A stretch of 64,000 bases of DNA. It comes from Tepidiforma sp. (GTDB taxonomy: Bacteria > Chloroflexota > Dehalococcoidia > Tepidiformales > Tepidiformaceae). Numbering within the stretch: the first letter of the stretch is position 1; each line of letters begins with the position of its first letter. The notes under the pieces were generated by a model, which was not told the origin of the DNA, did not search any database, and saw only the letters and a program-made list of their open reading frames with translations. Of the stretch, positions 52,904-63,343 are shown one piece after another. The position numbers and the translations under genes were made by a program. The DNA is taken from NCBI GenBank assembly GCA_026003935.1, contig BPIE01000001.1:744001-808000 (forward strand), in the 5' to 3' direction.

Positions 52904-54276
52904 TCAGGTCCCGGAGACGGTCATCTCGCGGATGCGGATGGTGGGAGCGGCGGCGGCCCCAAACCAGGCGAGGTCATCCGCGACGGCGTCGATGCCGGCG
53001 AGCATGTCTGCGAGGTTGCCGGAGATGTTGACCTCGGTGACCGGGTAGGCGAGCTGGCCGTCTTCGATCCAGAAGCCGGCAGCGCCGCGGGAGTAGTCGC
53101 CGGTGGCGGGGTTGAAGCCGGCCCCCATGAGGGCGGTGACGTAGAGGCCCCGGGGGGTATCGCGGAGGAGGGCTGCGGGGGCGAGCGCGCCGGGCTGGAG
53201 GACGAGGTTGGAGGATGAGGGGGCGGGTGCGGATTCGAGGCCGCGCACGGCGCTCCCGGTGGAGGCGCGTCCGAGGCGCCGGGCGGTGTAGCAGTCGAAG
53301 AGGAAGCCGCGGAAGGTCCCGGACTCGACGAGGATGTTGCGGCGGGTGGCCACGCCTTCGCCATCGAAGGGGCGGGTGCCGAAGCGGCCGGGGAGCAGGG
53401 GGTCGTCGACGATGGTGACGAGCGGCGAGGCGAGGGGCTGGCCTTCGCGGCCGGCGAGGAAGGTAGCGCCGCGGTAGAGGGCGTCGCCGGTGGCGCAGGC
53501 GGCGAGGTGCGCGAGGAGGGAGACCGCCATCATCGGTTCGAAGACGACGGGGACGCGGGTGGTTGCGGGCTTGCGGGCACCGAGCTGGTCGACGGCGCGG
53601 CGGGCGGCGATGCGCCCGACCTCTTCGGGGTCGCCGAGGCGGGAGAGGGAGCGCTCGGCGGAGAACCAATAGCCGGGGCGCTTCTTGCCTTCGGCGTCGT
53701 CGGCGATGGCTTCGGCGGCGAGGGAGATGGAGGTGGCGGGGTAGCTGCCTTCGAAGCCGAGGGAGTTGGCGAGGGCGACTTCTCCGACGCGGGTGGAGAG
53801 CGTGGCGCCATCGGTGTTGGTGATGCGGGGGTCTGCGGCGAGGGCGGCGGCTTCGCAGGCGCGTGCGAGGGAGATTTTTTCGTCGGCGGTGAGGGCTTCG
53901 ATGCGTTCGTCGTAGAGGCCGAGGGGTGCGGCGTCGCCGGGGCGGCCGTAGAGGGACGGGTCGGGGAGCCCGGCGAACTCATCGGGGGCGCTGATGCCGG
54001 CGAGCTCGACGGTTTCTTCGGCGAAGCGTTCGAGGGCGGCCGGGGCGAGGTCGGAGGTGGCGCAGATGGCGGTTCGGCCGTGCTGGATGACGCGAAGCCC
54101 GAGGCCGATGGAGCCTGCTTCGATGAGCTTTTCGATTTCGCCGAGGCGGACGGTGACGGTGCTTTCGCTGCCGGTGACGACGATGGCGTCGCACTGGTGG
54201 GCGCCGGCGCGGCGGGCGAGCTGGACGGCTCTGCGGGCGAGCTCGAGTGCTGAGATGCCTTCGGTGGCGCGGGAGG

Positions 54277-54280
<4 letters not shown>
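52904..54280 (-). CDS. tldE: TldE/PmbA metalloprotease partner
   Basis: 458 residues, the subunit of the TldD-TldE protease that has no metal site, used in peptide maturation (microcin B17, some RiPPs) and CcdA degradation. 'SIGLGLRVIQHGRTAICATSDL' and 'PEEVGRIAARRAVDQLGARK' are family blocks, and 'VVFEPMMAVSLLAHLAACATGDALYRGATFLAGREG' lacks the HExxxH found in TldD. The ATG overlaps the tldD stop by four bases. Confidence 0.93.
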
Positions 54281-55722
<1,442 letters not shown>

Positions 55723-55788
55723 GTGGGGACTCCTGATTCGTTGGTTCGATCGTAGCAGGGCGGCGGGGGGAGATCGGGGAAGGGCCCG

Positions 55789-57120
55789 GTGGAGCGTTGG
55801 GCGGTGATTGTGCAGGATTGTGGGGGAGGGCGCTCCTGCGCCCGGAGCTCGCGCTTGTCTTCCCAGGCTGTAGCCGGAACCGAACGGAGCCCCCGTGCGG
55901 GGGGCCTGACGGCGCCCGGCCGGCCGCTGGCCTCGCTTCGGCATCGGGATTTCCGGGTTCTGCTGTTTTCGACGATGGCGCTGCAGGTGGGGTCGTGGGT
56001 GCAGACCATCGGGCAGGGCTGGCTGGTGGTGAACGACCTCGGGGGTTCGGCGACGAACCTTGCGGTGGTGGCGCTGCTGCGGGGAGCGTTTCTCGTGCTG
56101 GTGTCGCCGTTCGGGGGCGTCGTTGCGGGGCGGTATGAGCGGCGGGGGCTGCTGATGGTGTACACGGCGGTGAGCGCGGCGATTGCGGTGCTGCTGGCGG
56201 TGCTGGTTTCGACGGGGAGCATCGAGCTGTGGATGGTGTACGTGCTGGCGGCGCTCGCGGGCATCGTGGAGGCGCTGGCGGGCCCGATCCGGAGCCTGCT
56301 GGTGTTCGACACCGTGGGACCGGAGGAGATGACCAACGCGGTGGCGCTGAATGCGCTGGGCGGGAATGCGATGCGCGTCATCGGGCCGGCGATCGGGGGT
56401 GCGCTCATCGGACTGATCGGCACGGAGGGGACGTTCGAGGTGCAGGCGGGCTGCTTGGTGGTTTCGCTGGTGCTGACGGCGCGGCTGCGGCGGTTCGAGC
56501 CGGAGCTCAGGGAGGGGAACGAAAACGCATTCGTGAGCGTTGGACGGGGGCTGGCGTACGTGGTGCGTGACCGGCCGATGGCGCTGATCGTGGGCATGGC
56601 GGTGTTGCCGAGTGTGCTGGTCTACCCGTACGTCAGCTTTCTGCCGGTCTTCGCGAAGGATGTGCTGCACGAGGGTGCGGAGGCGTACGGTTTCCTCGCG
56701 GGGGCGGTGGGGCTGGGCTCGCTGGCGGGGGGTGCGATTGTGGCGGCGACATCGAACCGCCAGCGGCTGGGGCCTGCGATGACGTGGGCATGCCTGTTCT
56801 ACTGCCTGTCGGTGGCTGGCTTCACGTTCATGCGGGAGCTGTGGTTCGCGGTGGGGGCGCTGGTGGTGGCGGGGGTGTTCCACAGCATCTATGCGGCGTT
56901 CAACGCGTCGCTGATGCAAATGAAGGCGGCACCGGAATTCCGGTCTCGTGTGGTGGCGCTGCAGACGGTGACGTGGGGGCTCACGCCGTTCGCAGGACTG
57001 CTGATGGGGGCAATGATTGACCGGTGGGGTGCGCCGCATACGGTGCTGGCGTGGATGCTGGCTGCGGCGGGGCTGACGCTGGCGCTGGCCGTGGGGAGCC
57101 GGGAGCTGCGGAGGGTATAG
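55789..57120 (+). CDS. MFS exporter (EntS-like, MFS_3)
   Basis: 443 residues as annotated. Core helices 'FRVLLFSTMALQVGSWVQTIGQGWLVVN', 'GGVVAGRYERRGLLMVY' and 'MVYVLAALAGIVEALAGPIRSLLVFD' match exporters of siderophores and drugs (EntS, macrolide efflux). The first 45 residues are Arg/Ser/Gly-rich without structure, so the true start may be later or the region non-coding; GTG at 55789 is the only in-frame start with a GGAAGGG site. It shares a promoter region with divergent tldD. Confidence 0.85.
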   Translation: MERWAVIVQDCGGGRSCARSSRLSSQAVAGTERSPRAGGLTAPGRPLASLRHRDFRVLLFSTMALQVGSWVQTIGQGWLVVNDLGGSATNLAVVALLRGAFLVLVSPFGGVVAGRYERRGLLMVYTAVSAAIAVLLAVLVSTGSIELWMVYVLAALAGIVEALAGPIRSLLVFDTVGPEEMTNAVALNALGGNAMRVIGPAIGGALIGLIGTEGTFEVQAGCLVVSLVLTARLRRFEPELREGNENAFVSVGRGLAYVVRDRPMALIVGMAVLPSVLVYPYVSFLPVFAKDVLHEGAEAYGFLAGAVGLGSLAGGAIVAATSNRQRLGPAMTWACLFYCLSVAGFTFMRELWFAVGALVVAGVFHSIYAAFNASLMQMKAAPEFRSRVVALQTVTWGLTPFAGLLMGAMIDRWGAPHTVLAWMLAAAGLTLALAVGSRELRRV

Positions 57121-57123
57121 GGG

Positions 57124-57780
57124 ATGGAGGCGCTGCAGTCGGTCCTGTCGATGGGGCTCCGGCGGCTGGATGCGGAGGGACGGCCGACGGGCGAACCGGC
57201 GGAACTCACTGACCTCGCCGCCGCAGCAGCGCTGTACGTGGTGGACCTGGAGATGTCGGGGCCGAACCCGCAGGTGCACGAGATTCTCGACATCGCCGGG
57301 GTGCGGGCGGCGCTGGCGCCGGGATTGCCGGAGGAGGAGTCGTGGAGCGCGCGGGTGCGGCCGAAGCGGATCGGAAACGCGGTGCCGGCGGCGCTGAAAG
57401 TGGTCGGCTATTCGCCGAAGGAGTGGAAGACGGCGCTGGACCTCGAGGCGGCGATGGACCGGTTCGCCGGGACGGGGCGCGACGCCGTGCTCACCGGCTG
57501 GGGGATGGCGCAGGACCTTGCCTTCCTGAGCGAGGCGTTCCGGCGGCTGGGGGAGCCGTGGCCGTTCGCACTGGCGGCGATCGACGTGCAGGCGATAGCG
57601 CGGGCGCTGCTGAAGGGGAACGGCGAGGTGGACCGGTTCAACCTGGGGCACGTGGCGGACCGGCTCGGGATCGGGCGGATGGGGGAGCACGGCGCACTCG
57701 CGGACGCCTACGCGACGTACGACGTGCTCGCGAAGCTGGTGGAACGGGTCGCCCGGCTGACGGCCGAGAGGGAACGCTAA
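57124..57780 (+). CDS. DEDDh 3'-5' exonuclease (RNase T/DNA Pol III epsilon fold)
   Basis: 218 residues. The acid residues are in place: D41 and E43 ('YVVDLEMSG'), Asp in 'LTGWGMAQDLAFL', and His-Asp in 'HGALADAYATYDVL'. The 'VDLEMSGPNPQVHEILDIAGVRAAL' block is like oligoribonuclease and RNase T. It begins 4 bases after the MFS stop with a GGAGG site, so co-transcribed. Substrate (RNA or DNA) undecided. Confidence 0.87.
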   Translation: MEALQSVLSMGLRRLDAEGRPTGEPAELTDLAAAAALYVVDLEMSGPNPQVHEILDIAGVRAALAPGLPEEESWSARVRPKRIGNAVPAALKVVGYSPKEWKTALDLEAAMDRFAGTGRDAVLTGWGMAQDLAFLSEAFRRLGEPWPFALAAIDVQAIARALLKGNGEVDRFNLGHVADRLGIGRMGEHGALADAYATYDVLAKLVERVARLTAERER

Positions 57781-58571
57781 GGCCTGCTGGCGTCCGCGAG
57801 CCCTGCCGCGAAGTCCGCCTCCTGCTGCCGGAACTCGGGCGAGGCGTAGCGGATGGTGTATCTGCCGATGCCGTTGTGCTCGTCGTAGCGGATCACCTCG
57901 AGCGGGGGCGTCGAGAACGTGGCCTGAGCGATCCCGAGGATGGTCCCGTCCGGAGCGATGTGAACCTGGAGGCGTGCAACCCGGTTCTCGGGGCGGGAGG
58001 CCTGCACAGGCCCGCCGGGGACGTCGAACGGGTCGCGCGGTTCGATCCCGAGGATCGCCAGCGTGGTGCCATCCGCCATAGTGGCGAGGAGGTCGAGCCG
58101 CGGCACCGGGCCTGCCAGGAGGTACTCGACCGCCCTGCGAGCATCGGCTTCATCAGCCCAGAAGCCGTTCGGCCGCCGGTCGAGCGTCACCTTTCGGATG
58201 ACGGTGCCGGGGGCCACGCCGAGGCGCGTGCAGTCTGTTTCGCCGCGCACCATGATCGTTTCGCAGGCGACCGACAGGGTGCGAAGGCGGGAGAGCGTCG
58301 CTGCCGGGTCGCCGCGGAGGAGCCCATCGAGGGCAGAAGCCGCCGCAGGAGCTTCCTGCTGCAGCCGGGAAAGCGCCCCAACGGGGTCAGCGGGGACTCC
58401 GGAGAGAAGGCCGGGCGTAGGCGTCGGGGCTGCAGACACCGGCGGCTGCTCGCTGCTGCCGCTCCTCGCGTTCCAGAGGAGCGCGCCGGCGGCGATGATG
58501 ACCGCGGCGAGTGCGGCTGCCGTCAGCGCAAGCTGCCGGGGGTGCCTCCACGAGATGTTCGATGAAGCCAT
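57777..58571 (-). CDS. Membrane-anchored extracytoplasmic protein of unknown function
   Basis: 264 residues. A short Ser/Arg/His N-terminus, a single helix at about 15-33 ('LALTAAALAAVIIAAGALLW'), a TP-rich linker ('PPVSAAPTPTPG'), then a soluble part of about 210 residues with alternating strands ('TVIRKVTLDRRPNGFW', 'RLDLLATMADGTTLAILG', 'VARLQVHIAPDGTILGIAQATF'). ATG with an AAAGGAA site. It overlaps the convergent exonuclease by four bases. No family recognised. Confidence 0.7.
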   Translation of the reverse strand: MASSNISWRHPRQLALTAAALAAVIIAAGALLWNARSGSSEQPPVSAAPTPTPGLLSGVPADPVGALSRLQQEAPAAASALDGLLRGDPAATLSRLRTLSVACETIMVRGETDCTRLGVAPGTVIRKVTLDRRPNGFWADEADARRAVEYLLAGPVPRLDLLATMADGTTLAILGIEPRDPFDVPGGPVQASRPENRVARLQVHIAPDGTILGIAQATFSTPPLEVIRYDEHNGIGRYTIRYASPEFRQQEADFAAGLADASRP

Positions 58572-58609
58572 GGCGCGGTTCCTTTCGCCGGGCGCCACTG
58601 CCCGGCCGC

Positions 58610-59359
58610 TCAATGTGCTTCGAACGCTGGCGTGTCGGGCGAGCGCCAGCGTAATGACCAGTTCTGACAGGAGTAGGGAATCCATGACGGGGAATAGCCA
58701 ACCCCGCCCGACCGGTTGATGGTCGAGCCGACACGATATCCGGGGCACGACGTAGCCGAAGGTCCATGCAGCCCCACTGATTTGCCGCCCATTACCGAAC
58801 ATTCTGAACCGTTCGCCCAGCACGTGTCGTCCGTCTTATCCACGACGGCCACGTACGCTGAGGGCCGCATGGCCATATGAAGGTGGAGCGCGCTCGTCCC
58901 ACAATACCCCGGATTGGCAACGACGGAAGCAAGCCACTGCCCTGCGGAGCTGACGGCTGATGTGTACCCGGAGCTCACAGAGGCCGTGGAAACGTGAAGG
59001 ATGTCAATGTCGTGGTCGTAATCGGTGACCCAGGTCCCTGCGACCAGGCGCTGCATGCGGGCCCGCACGCGGCAGTCCTCGGCAAGGAAGTACCAGTACC
59101 GGACGGGATACGCCTGCGTGACGGGTGCCATCGCCCGGACGTAGACCGGTGTTGAAAGCGAGAGCGACCCAGAGTAGTCATAGGCTCCGAGGCCCGCGTA
59201 GTCGTCGAAATGCAGTCCATAATCAGCAACGGAAGCACCGCCGTTCTGATGGGCTGGCATTACCCAGACCTGCGTCGCAAGTGCCCCAGCGCTCCGTTCT
59301 GCCGTGAACGACGCGAGCGTGACTGTCGCACAAGCAACGATGACAGCCACTCGCTTCAT
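58610..59359 (-). CDS. Secreted protein with a degenerate LytM/M23-like fold
   Basis: 249 residues. Signal peptide 1-25 ('MKRVAVIVACATVTLASF'). The order 'YGLHFDDYAGLGAYDYSGSLSLSTPVYVRAMAPV', 'CRVRARMQRL', a strand with 'DIDILHVS', then 'NPGYCGTSALHLHMAMR' parallels M23 peptidases, whose HxxxD and HLH(F/x) bind zinc; HLHM is kept but the first site is altered (H-F-D-D). Five or more cysteines suggest disulfides. ATG at 59359 with GGAGGT. The frame extends 37 codons upstream across its promoter. Confidence 0.65.
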   Translation of the reverse strand: MKRVAVIVACATVTLASFTAERSAGALATQVWVMPAHQNGGASVADYGLHFDDYAGLGAYDYSGSLSLSTPVYVRAMAPVTQAYPVRYWYFLAEDCRVRARMQRLVAGTWVTDYDHDIDILHVSTASVSSGYTSAVSSAGQWLASVVANPGYCGTSALHLHMAMRPSAYVAVVDKTDDTCWANGSECSVMGGKSVGLHGPSATSCPGYRVGSTINRSGGVGYSPSWIPYSCQNWSLRWRSPDTPAFEAH

Positions 59360-59387
59360 GGGCGACCTCCGGTGCATAATTTTCGTC

Positions 59388-59415
59388 ATGCTAGCCACAA
59401 ATTGGGGGGGGTCAA
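59388..59415 (-). promoter_or_regulatory. Promoter of the M23-like gene
   Basis: On the minus strand TTGACC (59410-59415), 16-base spacer, TAGCAT (59388-59393). Confidence 0.6.
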
Positions 59416-59463
59416 GGGCTCGGCAACGGTGAGCGAGGGGCGCCGGCAGCGGGCGCTGGCCCC

Positions 59464-59492
59464 TTGACAACCCTTAGCCCAAGGCGAACGAT
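59464..59492 (+). promoter_or_regulatory. Promoter of the riboflavin operon
   Basis: A perfect TTGACA (59464-59469), 17-base spacer and AACGAT (59487-59492), just ahead of the FMN aptamer. The leader RNA would begin around 59500. Confidence 0.65.
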
Positions 59493-59501
59493 ACAGGTGA
59501 T

Positions 59502-59627
59502 GTTCTCGGGGCGGGGTGCAATTCCCCACCGGCGGTGAGAGCCCGCGACCCCCGAGCCGCTGGCGCGGCGAGGGGCTGACCCGGTGGAATCCCGGGGCCG
59601 ACGGTAACAGTCCGGATGGGAGAGAAC
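59502..59627 (+). promoter_or_regulatory. FMN riboswitch (RFN element)
   Basis: Aptamer sensing FMN and controlling riboflavin synthesis. The conserved parts are in order: outer stem GTTCTC paired with GAGAAC, 'GGGGCGGGGTGCAATTCCCC', 'ACCGGCGGT', 'GAGAGCCCGCGA', 'GACCCGGTGGAATCCCGG', 'GGCCGACGGTAACAGTCCGG', 'ATGGGAG'. A variable extra arm is present. 59628-59781 is the rest of the leader: a GC-rich expression platform with a hairpin before the ribE ribosome site, so either termination or translation could be controlled. Confidence 0.96.
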
Positions 59628-59781
59628 AGGGCTGGCGCTGCGCTATGCGCGGCGCCGGTCGGCGGTCGCCGTCGTATGCCCGTCTGCCCCGGGGAGATCG
59701 CGACTACGGACCCGGGGGCCAGGCATCGATGGCAGCAGCGCAAGGTGACATCAGCCATCCGGCGGGCGGGAGGCACGGCTG

Positions 59782-60378
59782 ATGTTCACGGGGATCATCG
59801 AAGAGGTGGGCGAGGTGGTGGAGGCGGGCGAGGGGACGCTGCGCATCCGCGCACCGCTCATCCTGCAGGACACGAAGCTCGGCGACTCGATTGCCATCAA
59901 CGGGGTGGACCTGACGGTGGCGGAGATCGCCGGGGACACGTTCTTCGCGAACCTGATGCCGGAGACGTACCGTCGGAGCAACCTCGGTGAGCTGCGGCCC
60001 GGGGACCGGGTGAACCTGGAGCGGTCGTGCCGCCCGACAGACCGCCTGAGCGGGCACATCGTGCGGGGGGTGGTCGAGGGCACGGGGACGATCGATTCGT
60101 TCACGCCGGAGGGTGATGCGGTCGTGGTCCGGGTGCGGGCGCCGCGGGAGCTGCTGCGGTACATGGTAGTGAAGGGGCCGGTGTGCATCGACGGCATCAG
60201 CCTGACCATCATCGCGAAGGACGCGGAGAGCTTCTCGGTTTCGCTGGTGCAGTACACGCAGGAGCACACGAACCTCGTGGGACGGAAGCCAGGCGACCGG
60301 GTGAACCTGGAAACGGACATCATGGCGCGCTACATCGACGCGCTGCTCGAGGCGCGCGCGCAGGAGGCAGGGCAATGA
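59782..60378 (+). CDS. ribE: Riboflavin synthase alpha chain (RibE)
   Basis: 198 residues of two tandem lumazine-binding barrels. It starts '[12 protein letters not shown]', and each half has the lumazine site ('[17 protein letters not shown]', '[15 protein letters not shown]'). It dismutates two 6,7-dimethyl-8-ribityllumazine molecules. First gene of the operon behind the FMN riboswitch, with GGGAGG before the ATG. Confidence 0.97.
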   Translation: MFTGIIEEVGEVVEAGEGTLRIRAPLILQDTKLGDSIAINGVDLTVAEIAGDTFFANLMPETYRRSNLGELRPGDRVNLERSCRPTDRLSGHIVRGVVEGTGTIDSFTPEGDAVVVRVRAPRELLRYMVVKGPVCIDGISLTIIAKDAESFSVSLVQYTQEHTNLVGRKPGDRVNLETDIMARYIDALLEARAQEAGQ

Positions 60379-61622
60379 CGGAGCGCGACCCGGTGATGGC
60401 GACGGTGCCGGAGGCGGTCGAGGAGTACCGGCGCGGGAAGTTCGTGATCATCACGGACGACGAGGACCGGGAGAACGAAGGCGACCTCTGCATCGCGGCG
60501 CAGTTCGTGACGCCGGACCACATCAACTTCATGGCGAAGTATGGGCGGGGGCTGATTTGCTGTTCGCTGACGGAGGAGCGGTGCGATGAGCTGCAGCTGC
60601 CGCTGATGGTGGACCCGCGTTCGAACACGTCGGGGTTCGGGACGCCGTTCACGGTCTCGGTCGAGGCGCGGACGGGGGTGACGACGGGGATCAGCGCGGC
60701 GGACCGTGCGCGGACGGTGCAGGTGCTGATCGACCCGGCGACGCGGCCGGAGGACCTCGCGCGGCCGGGACATATGTTTCCGCTGCGGGCGCGGAAGGGC
60801 GGGGTGCTGGTGCGGGCGGGGCAGACGGAGGCGAGCGTCGACCTTGCGAAGCTGGCGGGGCTGTACCCGGCGGCGGTGATCTGCGAAATCATGAAGATGG
60901 ACGGGGAGATGGCGCGGATGCCGGACCTGAAGCGGTTCGCACGGCGCCACGGCCTGCGCATCGTGACGGTGAATGACATCATCCGGTACCGGCTGCGGAC
61001 GGAGCGGCTGGTGACGCGGGTGGCGGAGACGAAGCTGCCGACGCCGTACGGGGAGATGATGATTCTCGGGTACAAGGCGGAGGGGCAGCCGGATGAGCAT
61101 GTGGCGCTGGTGAAGGGGCCGATCGACGCGGAGCGGCCGACGCTGGTGCGGGTGCATGACCAGTGCGTGACGGGCGATGTGTTCGGGTCGCTGCGGTGCG
61201 ACTGCGGCGAGCAGAAGGAGAAGGCGCTGCGGATGATTGCGGAGGAGGGGGGTGTGTTCTTGTACATGCGGCAGGAGGGCCGAGGCATCGGGCTGCACAA
61301 CAAGCTGCGGACGTATGAGCTGCAGGAGCGGGGGCTCGATACGGTCGACGCGAACCTCGCGCTGGGCTTCCCGGCGGACCGGCGGGACTACGGCATCGGG
61401 ATGCAGATCCTGCGGGATATCGGCGTGAGCAAGATGCGGCTGATCACGAACAACCCGGCGAAGCGGGCGGGGCTGGAGGCGTACGGGCTGGAGGTGGTGG
61501 AGCGGGTGCCGATCCTGACGACGCCGAACCCGCACAACATCCGGTATCTTGAGACGAAGCGGCAGCGGATGGGGCATCTGCTGGATGGGCTCGAGTCGCT
61601 GGTGGTGGAGGGCGGCGGGTGA
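60375..61622 (+). CDS. ribBA: Bifunctional DHBP synthase / GTP cyclohydrolase II (RibBA)
   Basis: 415 residues. N-terminal DHBP synthase has '[13 protein letters not shown]' and '[29 protein letters not shown]'; C-terminal GTP cyclohydrolase II has Zn cysteines in '[20 protein letters not shown]', '[22 protein letters not shown]' and '[12 protein letters not shown]'. ATGA overlap with ribE. Together with ribE and ribH it covers both committed entry reactions and the last two steps. Confidence 0.97.
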   Translation: MTERDPVMATVPEAVEEYRRGKFVIITDDEDRENEGDLCIAAQFVTPDHINFMAKYGRGLICCSLTEERCDELQLPLMVDPRSNTSGFGTPFTVSVEARTGVTTGISAADRARTVQVLIDPATRPEDLARPGHMFPLRARKGGVLVRAGQTEASVDLAKLAGLYPAAVICEIMKMDGEMARMPDLKRFARRHGLRIVTVNDIIRYRLRTERLVTRVAETKLPTPYGEMMILGYKAEGQPDEHVALVKGPIDAERPTLVRVHDQCVTGDVFGSLRCDCGEQKEKALRMIAEEGGVFLYMRQEGRGIGLHNKLRTYELQERGLDTVDANLALGFPADRRDYGIGMQILRDIGVSKMRLITNNPAKRAGLEAYGLEVVERVPILTTPNPHNIRYLETKRQRMGHLLDGLESLVVEGGG

Positions 61623-62092
61623 GCCGGGTCCTCGAGGGGGCGCACGATGGCGCGGGGCTTCGCATCTGCGTGGTGGTTTCGCGCTGGAACGAGTTCGTCA
61701 CGCGGCGGCTCCTGGAGGGCGCCGAGCGCGTGCTGCGGGAGCGCGGGGTGGCGGAGGATGCGGTGACGGTGGCTTGGGTGCCGGGAGCGTTCGAAATCCC
61801 AACGGCGGCGACGTGGGCAGCGCGCTCGGGCGCCTTCGATGCCGTGATCTGCCTTGGGGCGGTCATCCGGGGGGAGACGGCGCACTTCGAGTACGTGGCC
61901 GGGGGCGCCGCGGAGGGCATTCGGCAGGCAGCCCAGGAAACGGGTGTGCCGGTCATTTTTGGGGTGCTGACCGTCGACACGGTGGAGCAGGCGCTGTCGC
62001 GGACGGGCGGGAAGGATGGGCACAAGGGGGAGGAGGCGGCGCTTGCGGCGCTGGAGATGGCGAGGCTCCGCCGGCTGCTCACAGGTGGATGA
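61619..62092 (+). CDS. ribH: 6,7-dimethyl-8-ribityllumazine synthase (RibH)
   Basis: 157 residues. 'VVVSRWNEFVTRRLLEGAE' binds the pyrimidine, 'VPGAFEIPTAATWAA', 'CLGAVIRGETAHFEYVA' and 'VIFGVLTVDTVEQALSRTGG' are the active-site blocks, with 'HKGEEAALAALEMARL' at the end. It usually assembles as a 60-mer or pentamer. GTGA overlap with ribBA. ribD is absent from this cluster. Confidence 0.96.
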   Translation: MSRVLEGAHDGAGLRICVVVSRWNEFVTRRLLEGAERVLRERGVAEDAVTVAWVPGAFEIPTAATWAARSGAFDAVICLGAVIRGETAHFEYVAGGAAEGIRQAAQETGVPVIFGVLTVDTVEQALSRTGGKDGHKGEEAALAALEMARLRRLLTGG

Positions 62093-62107
62093 GCGCACGG
62101 GCGCTGG

Positions 62108-63343
62108 CTACAGCGGACAGATGTCGCGGTAGGTGTAGCGCGGGTTGGCGTAGCCGTGGTCCATGAGGCGCTGGACGTACCCGGGCGTATCGACGCCGGG
62201 GCCGGTGATGGCGAGGTAGCGGGTCACTTCGAGGCAGCCGCCGACGACTGAGCCGCGCTCCTGGTAGCCCTTGCGGAAGGCCTCGGCGGCGTTGAGGAAG
62301 ACGGGTTCTTTGCCTTCGAGGATGACACGGTCGATGAAGGGGTTGGCATCGCGGCCGTCGGCGGCGGCGGCGATGGCGATGCGCAGGAGCGCGTAGGTGA
62401 CGAGTGCGCTGCGGCTTTCGCCGCGGTCGGTCTCGGCCTTCCAGTCGCGGAGGCTGGGGTTGGCGATGGCCTGTTCGTAGGCGGCGATGGCTTCCTCCCA
62501 GAGGCCGCGGGCGAAGAGGGCATCGGCATCGAGGATGGCGTGGAAGAGGTATTCCGGGGGGTCGTAGGTGATGTCGCGGGCGCTGAATCGGCCGTCGCGC
62601 AGGGTGTAGCGGTAGGTTCCGCCGCGGATGGGGCCCGAAGCGGGGCTGGCGGACGGCCGGGTGTGGAGCACGATGGCGGAACTGGCTCCGGTTCCTTCGA
62701 GGGTGACACGGTCGATACCGACGACACCTTCGTCGGCCGGGCCGATGTCGCGCCAGGCGGAACCGTCCCAGGTGTAGACGCGGACGAGGCTGGCGCAGCG
62801 GCTGGCGGTGCAGAGGTTTTCGAGGAAAGCGACCTCGGGACGGGGAAGGCCATCGCGGTCGGCGATGGAGAAGACGGCGCGGCCGAGGATGGAGGTATCG
62901 GCTGCGCCCGGGGGCGAGAGGGCGACGTAGCCGGGCGCGGTGGAGAGGCTGACGAGGACGGCGCCGGGGTGAGGTCCGACGGGAGCGGACTGTTGGAGGG
63001 GCAGGAGCACGGCTGCATCGGGCGCGAGGTCGCCGTCGATGTCGGCGCGGAGGCAGGAGGTATTCCAGCGGTCGGCGACGGCCGGGTTGCAAGGGCCGAG
63101 CGCGGCATCGAGGCGGTCGAGGGCGGCGCGGGCGGCGGCGAGGTCGCCGGGCGGAGGGCCAATGGGGTCGGGGGTAGGTGTGGGGGTTGGCAACGGGGTT
63201 GGTGTGACGGCGGTTAGGGATGCCGCGGGCACGGTCGGCGTGGAGACAGCCTGGCCGCCGCAGGAGCAGCCCCCGGCGAGAAGGGGAAGCAATGCGATGA
63301 GCGCCGCTAGGGCGCGGGGGTGAGGTAGTTTTCGACCGCCCAT
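62108..63343 (-). CDS. Lipoprotein of unknown function
   Basis: 411 residues. A signal ends in lipobox 'LLAGGC', then a TP-rich linker ('TAVTPTPLPTPTPTPDP') and a soluble part of about 340 residues. Repeated 'DRDGLPRPEV'-like turns and 'LFARGLWEEAIAAYEQAIANP' hint at a helical (TPR-like) stretch near 260-300, and several cysteines ('CNP', 'SCLRAD', 'CTASRCAS', 'GGCLEV', 'DICPL') suggest disulfides. Overlaps the upstream SH3 gene by 37 bases. Not assigned to a family. Confidence 0.75.
   Translation of the reverse strand: MGGRKLPHPRALAALIALLPLLAGGCSCGGQAVSTPTVPAASLTAVTPTPLPTPTPTPDPIGPPPGDLAAARAALDRLDAALGPCNPAVADRWNTSCLRADIDGDLAPDAAVLLPLQQSAPVGPHPGAVLVSLSTAPGYVALSPPGAADTSILGRAVFSIADRDGLPRPEVAFLENLCTASRCASLVRVYTWDGSAWRDIGPADEGVVGIDRVTLEGTGASSAIVLHTRPSASPASGPIRGGTYRYTLRDGRFSARDITYDPPEYLFHAILDADALFARGLWEEAIAAYEQAIANPSLRDWKAETDRGESRSALVTYALLRIAIAAAADGRDANPFIDRVILEGKEPVFLNAAEAFRKGYQERGSVVGGCLEVTRYLAITGPGVDTPGYVQRLMDHGYANPRYTYRDICPL

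Larger units (their letters stand above)
59360..59781. other. Non-coding region between the M23-like gene and ribE
   Basis: 422 bases holding two divergent promoters (59388-59415 minus, 59464-59492 plus), the FMN aptamer and its expression platform. Short frames here, for example one that overlaps the aptamer, are not real genes. Confidence 0.8.

Noticed and set aside
55723-57690. Extension of tldD to 1137 residues
   Set aside because: Arg/Pro/His-rich antisense of the MFS and exonuclease genes; the true start has a ribosome site and a -10.
59516-59782. An 88-residue frame across the FMN aptamer
   Set aside because: It lies inside the riboswitch, has no ribosome site and no similarity.
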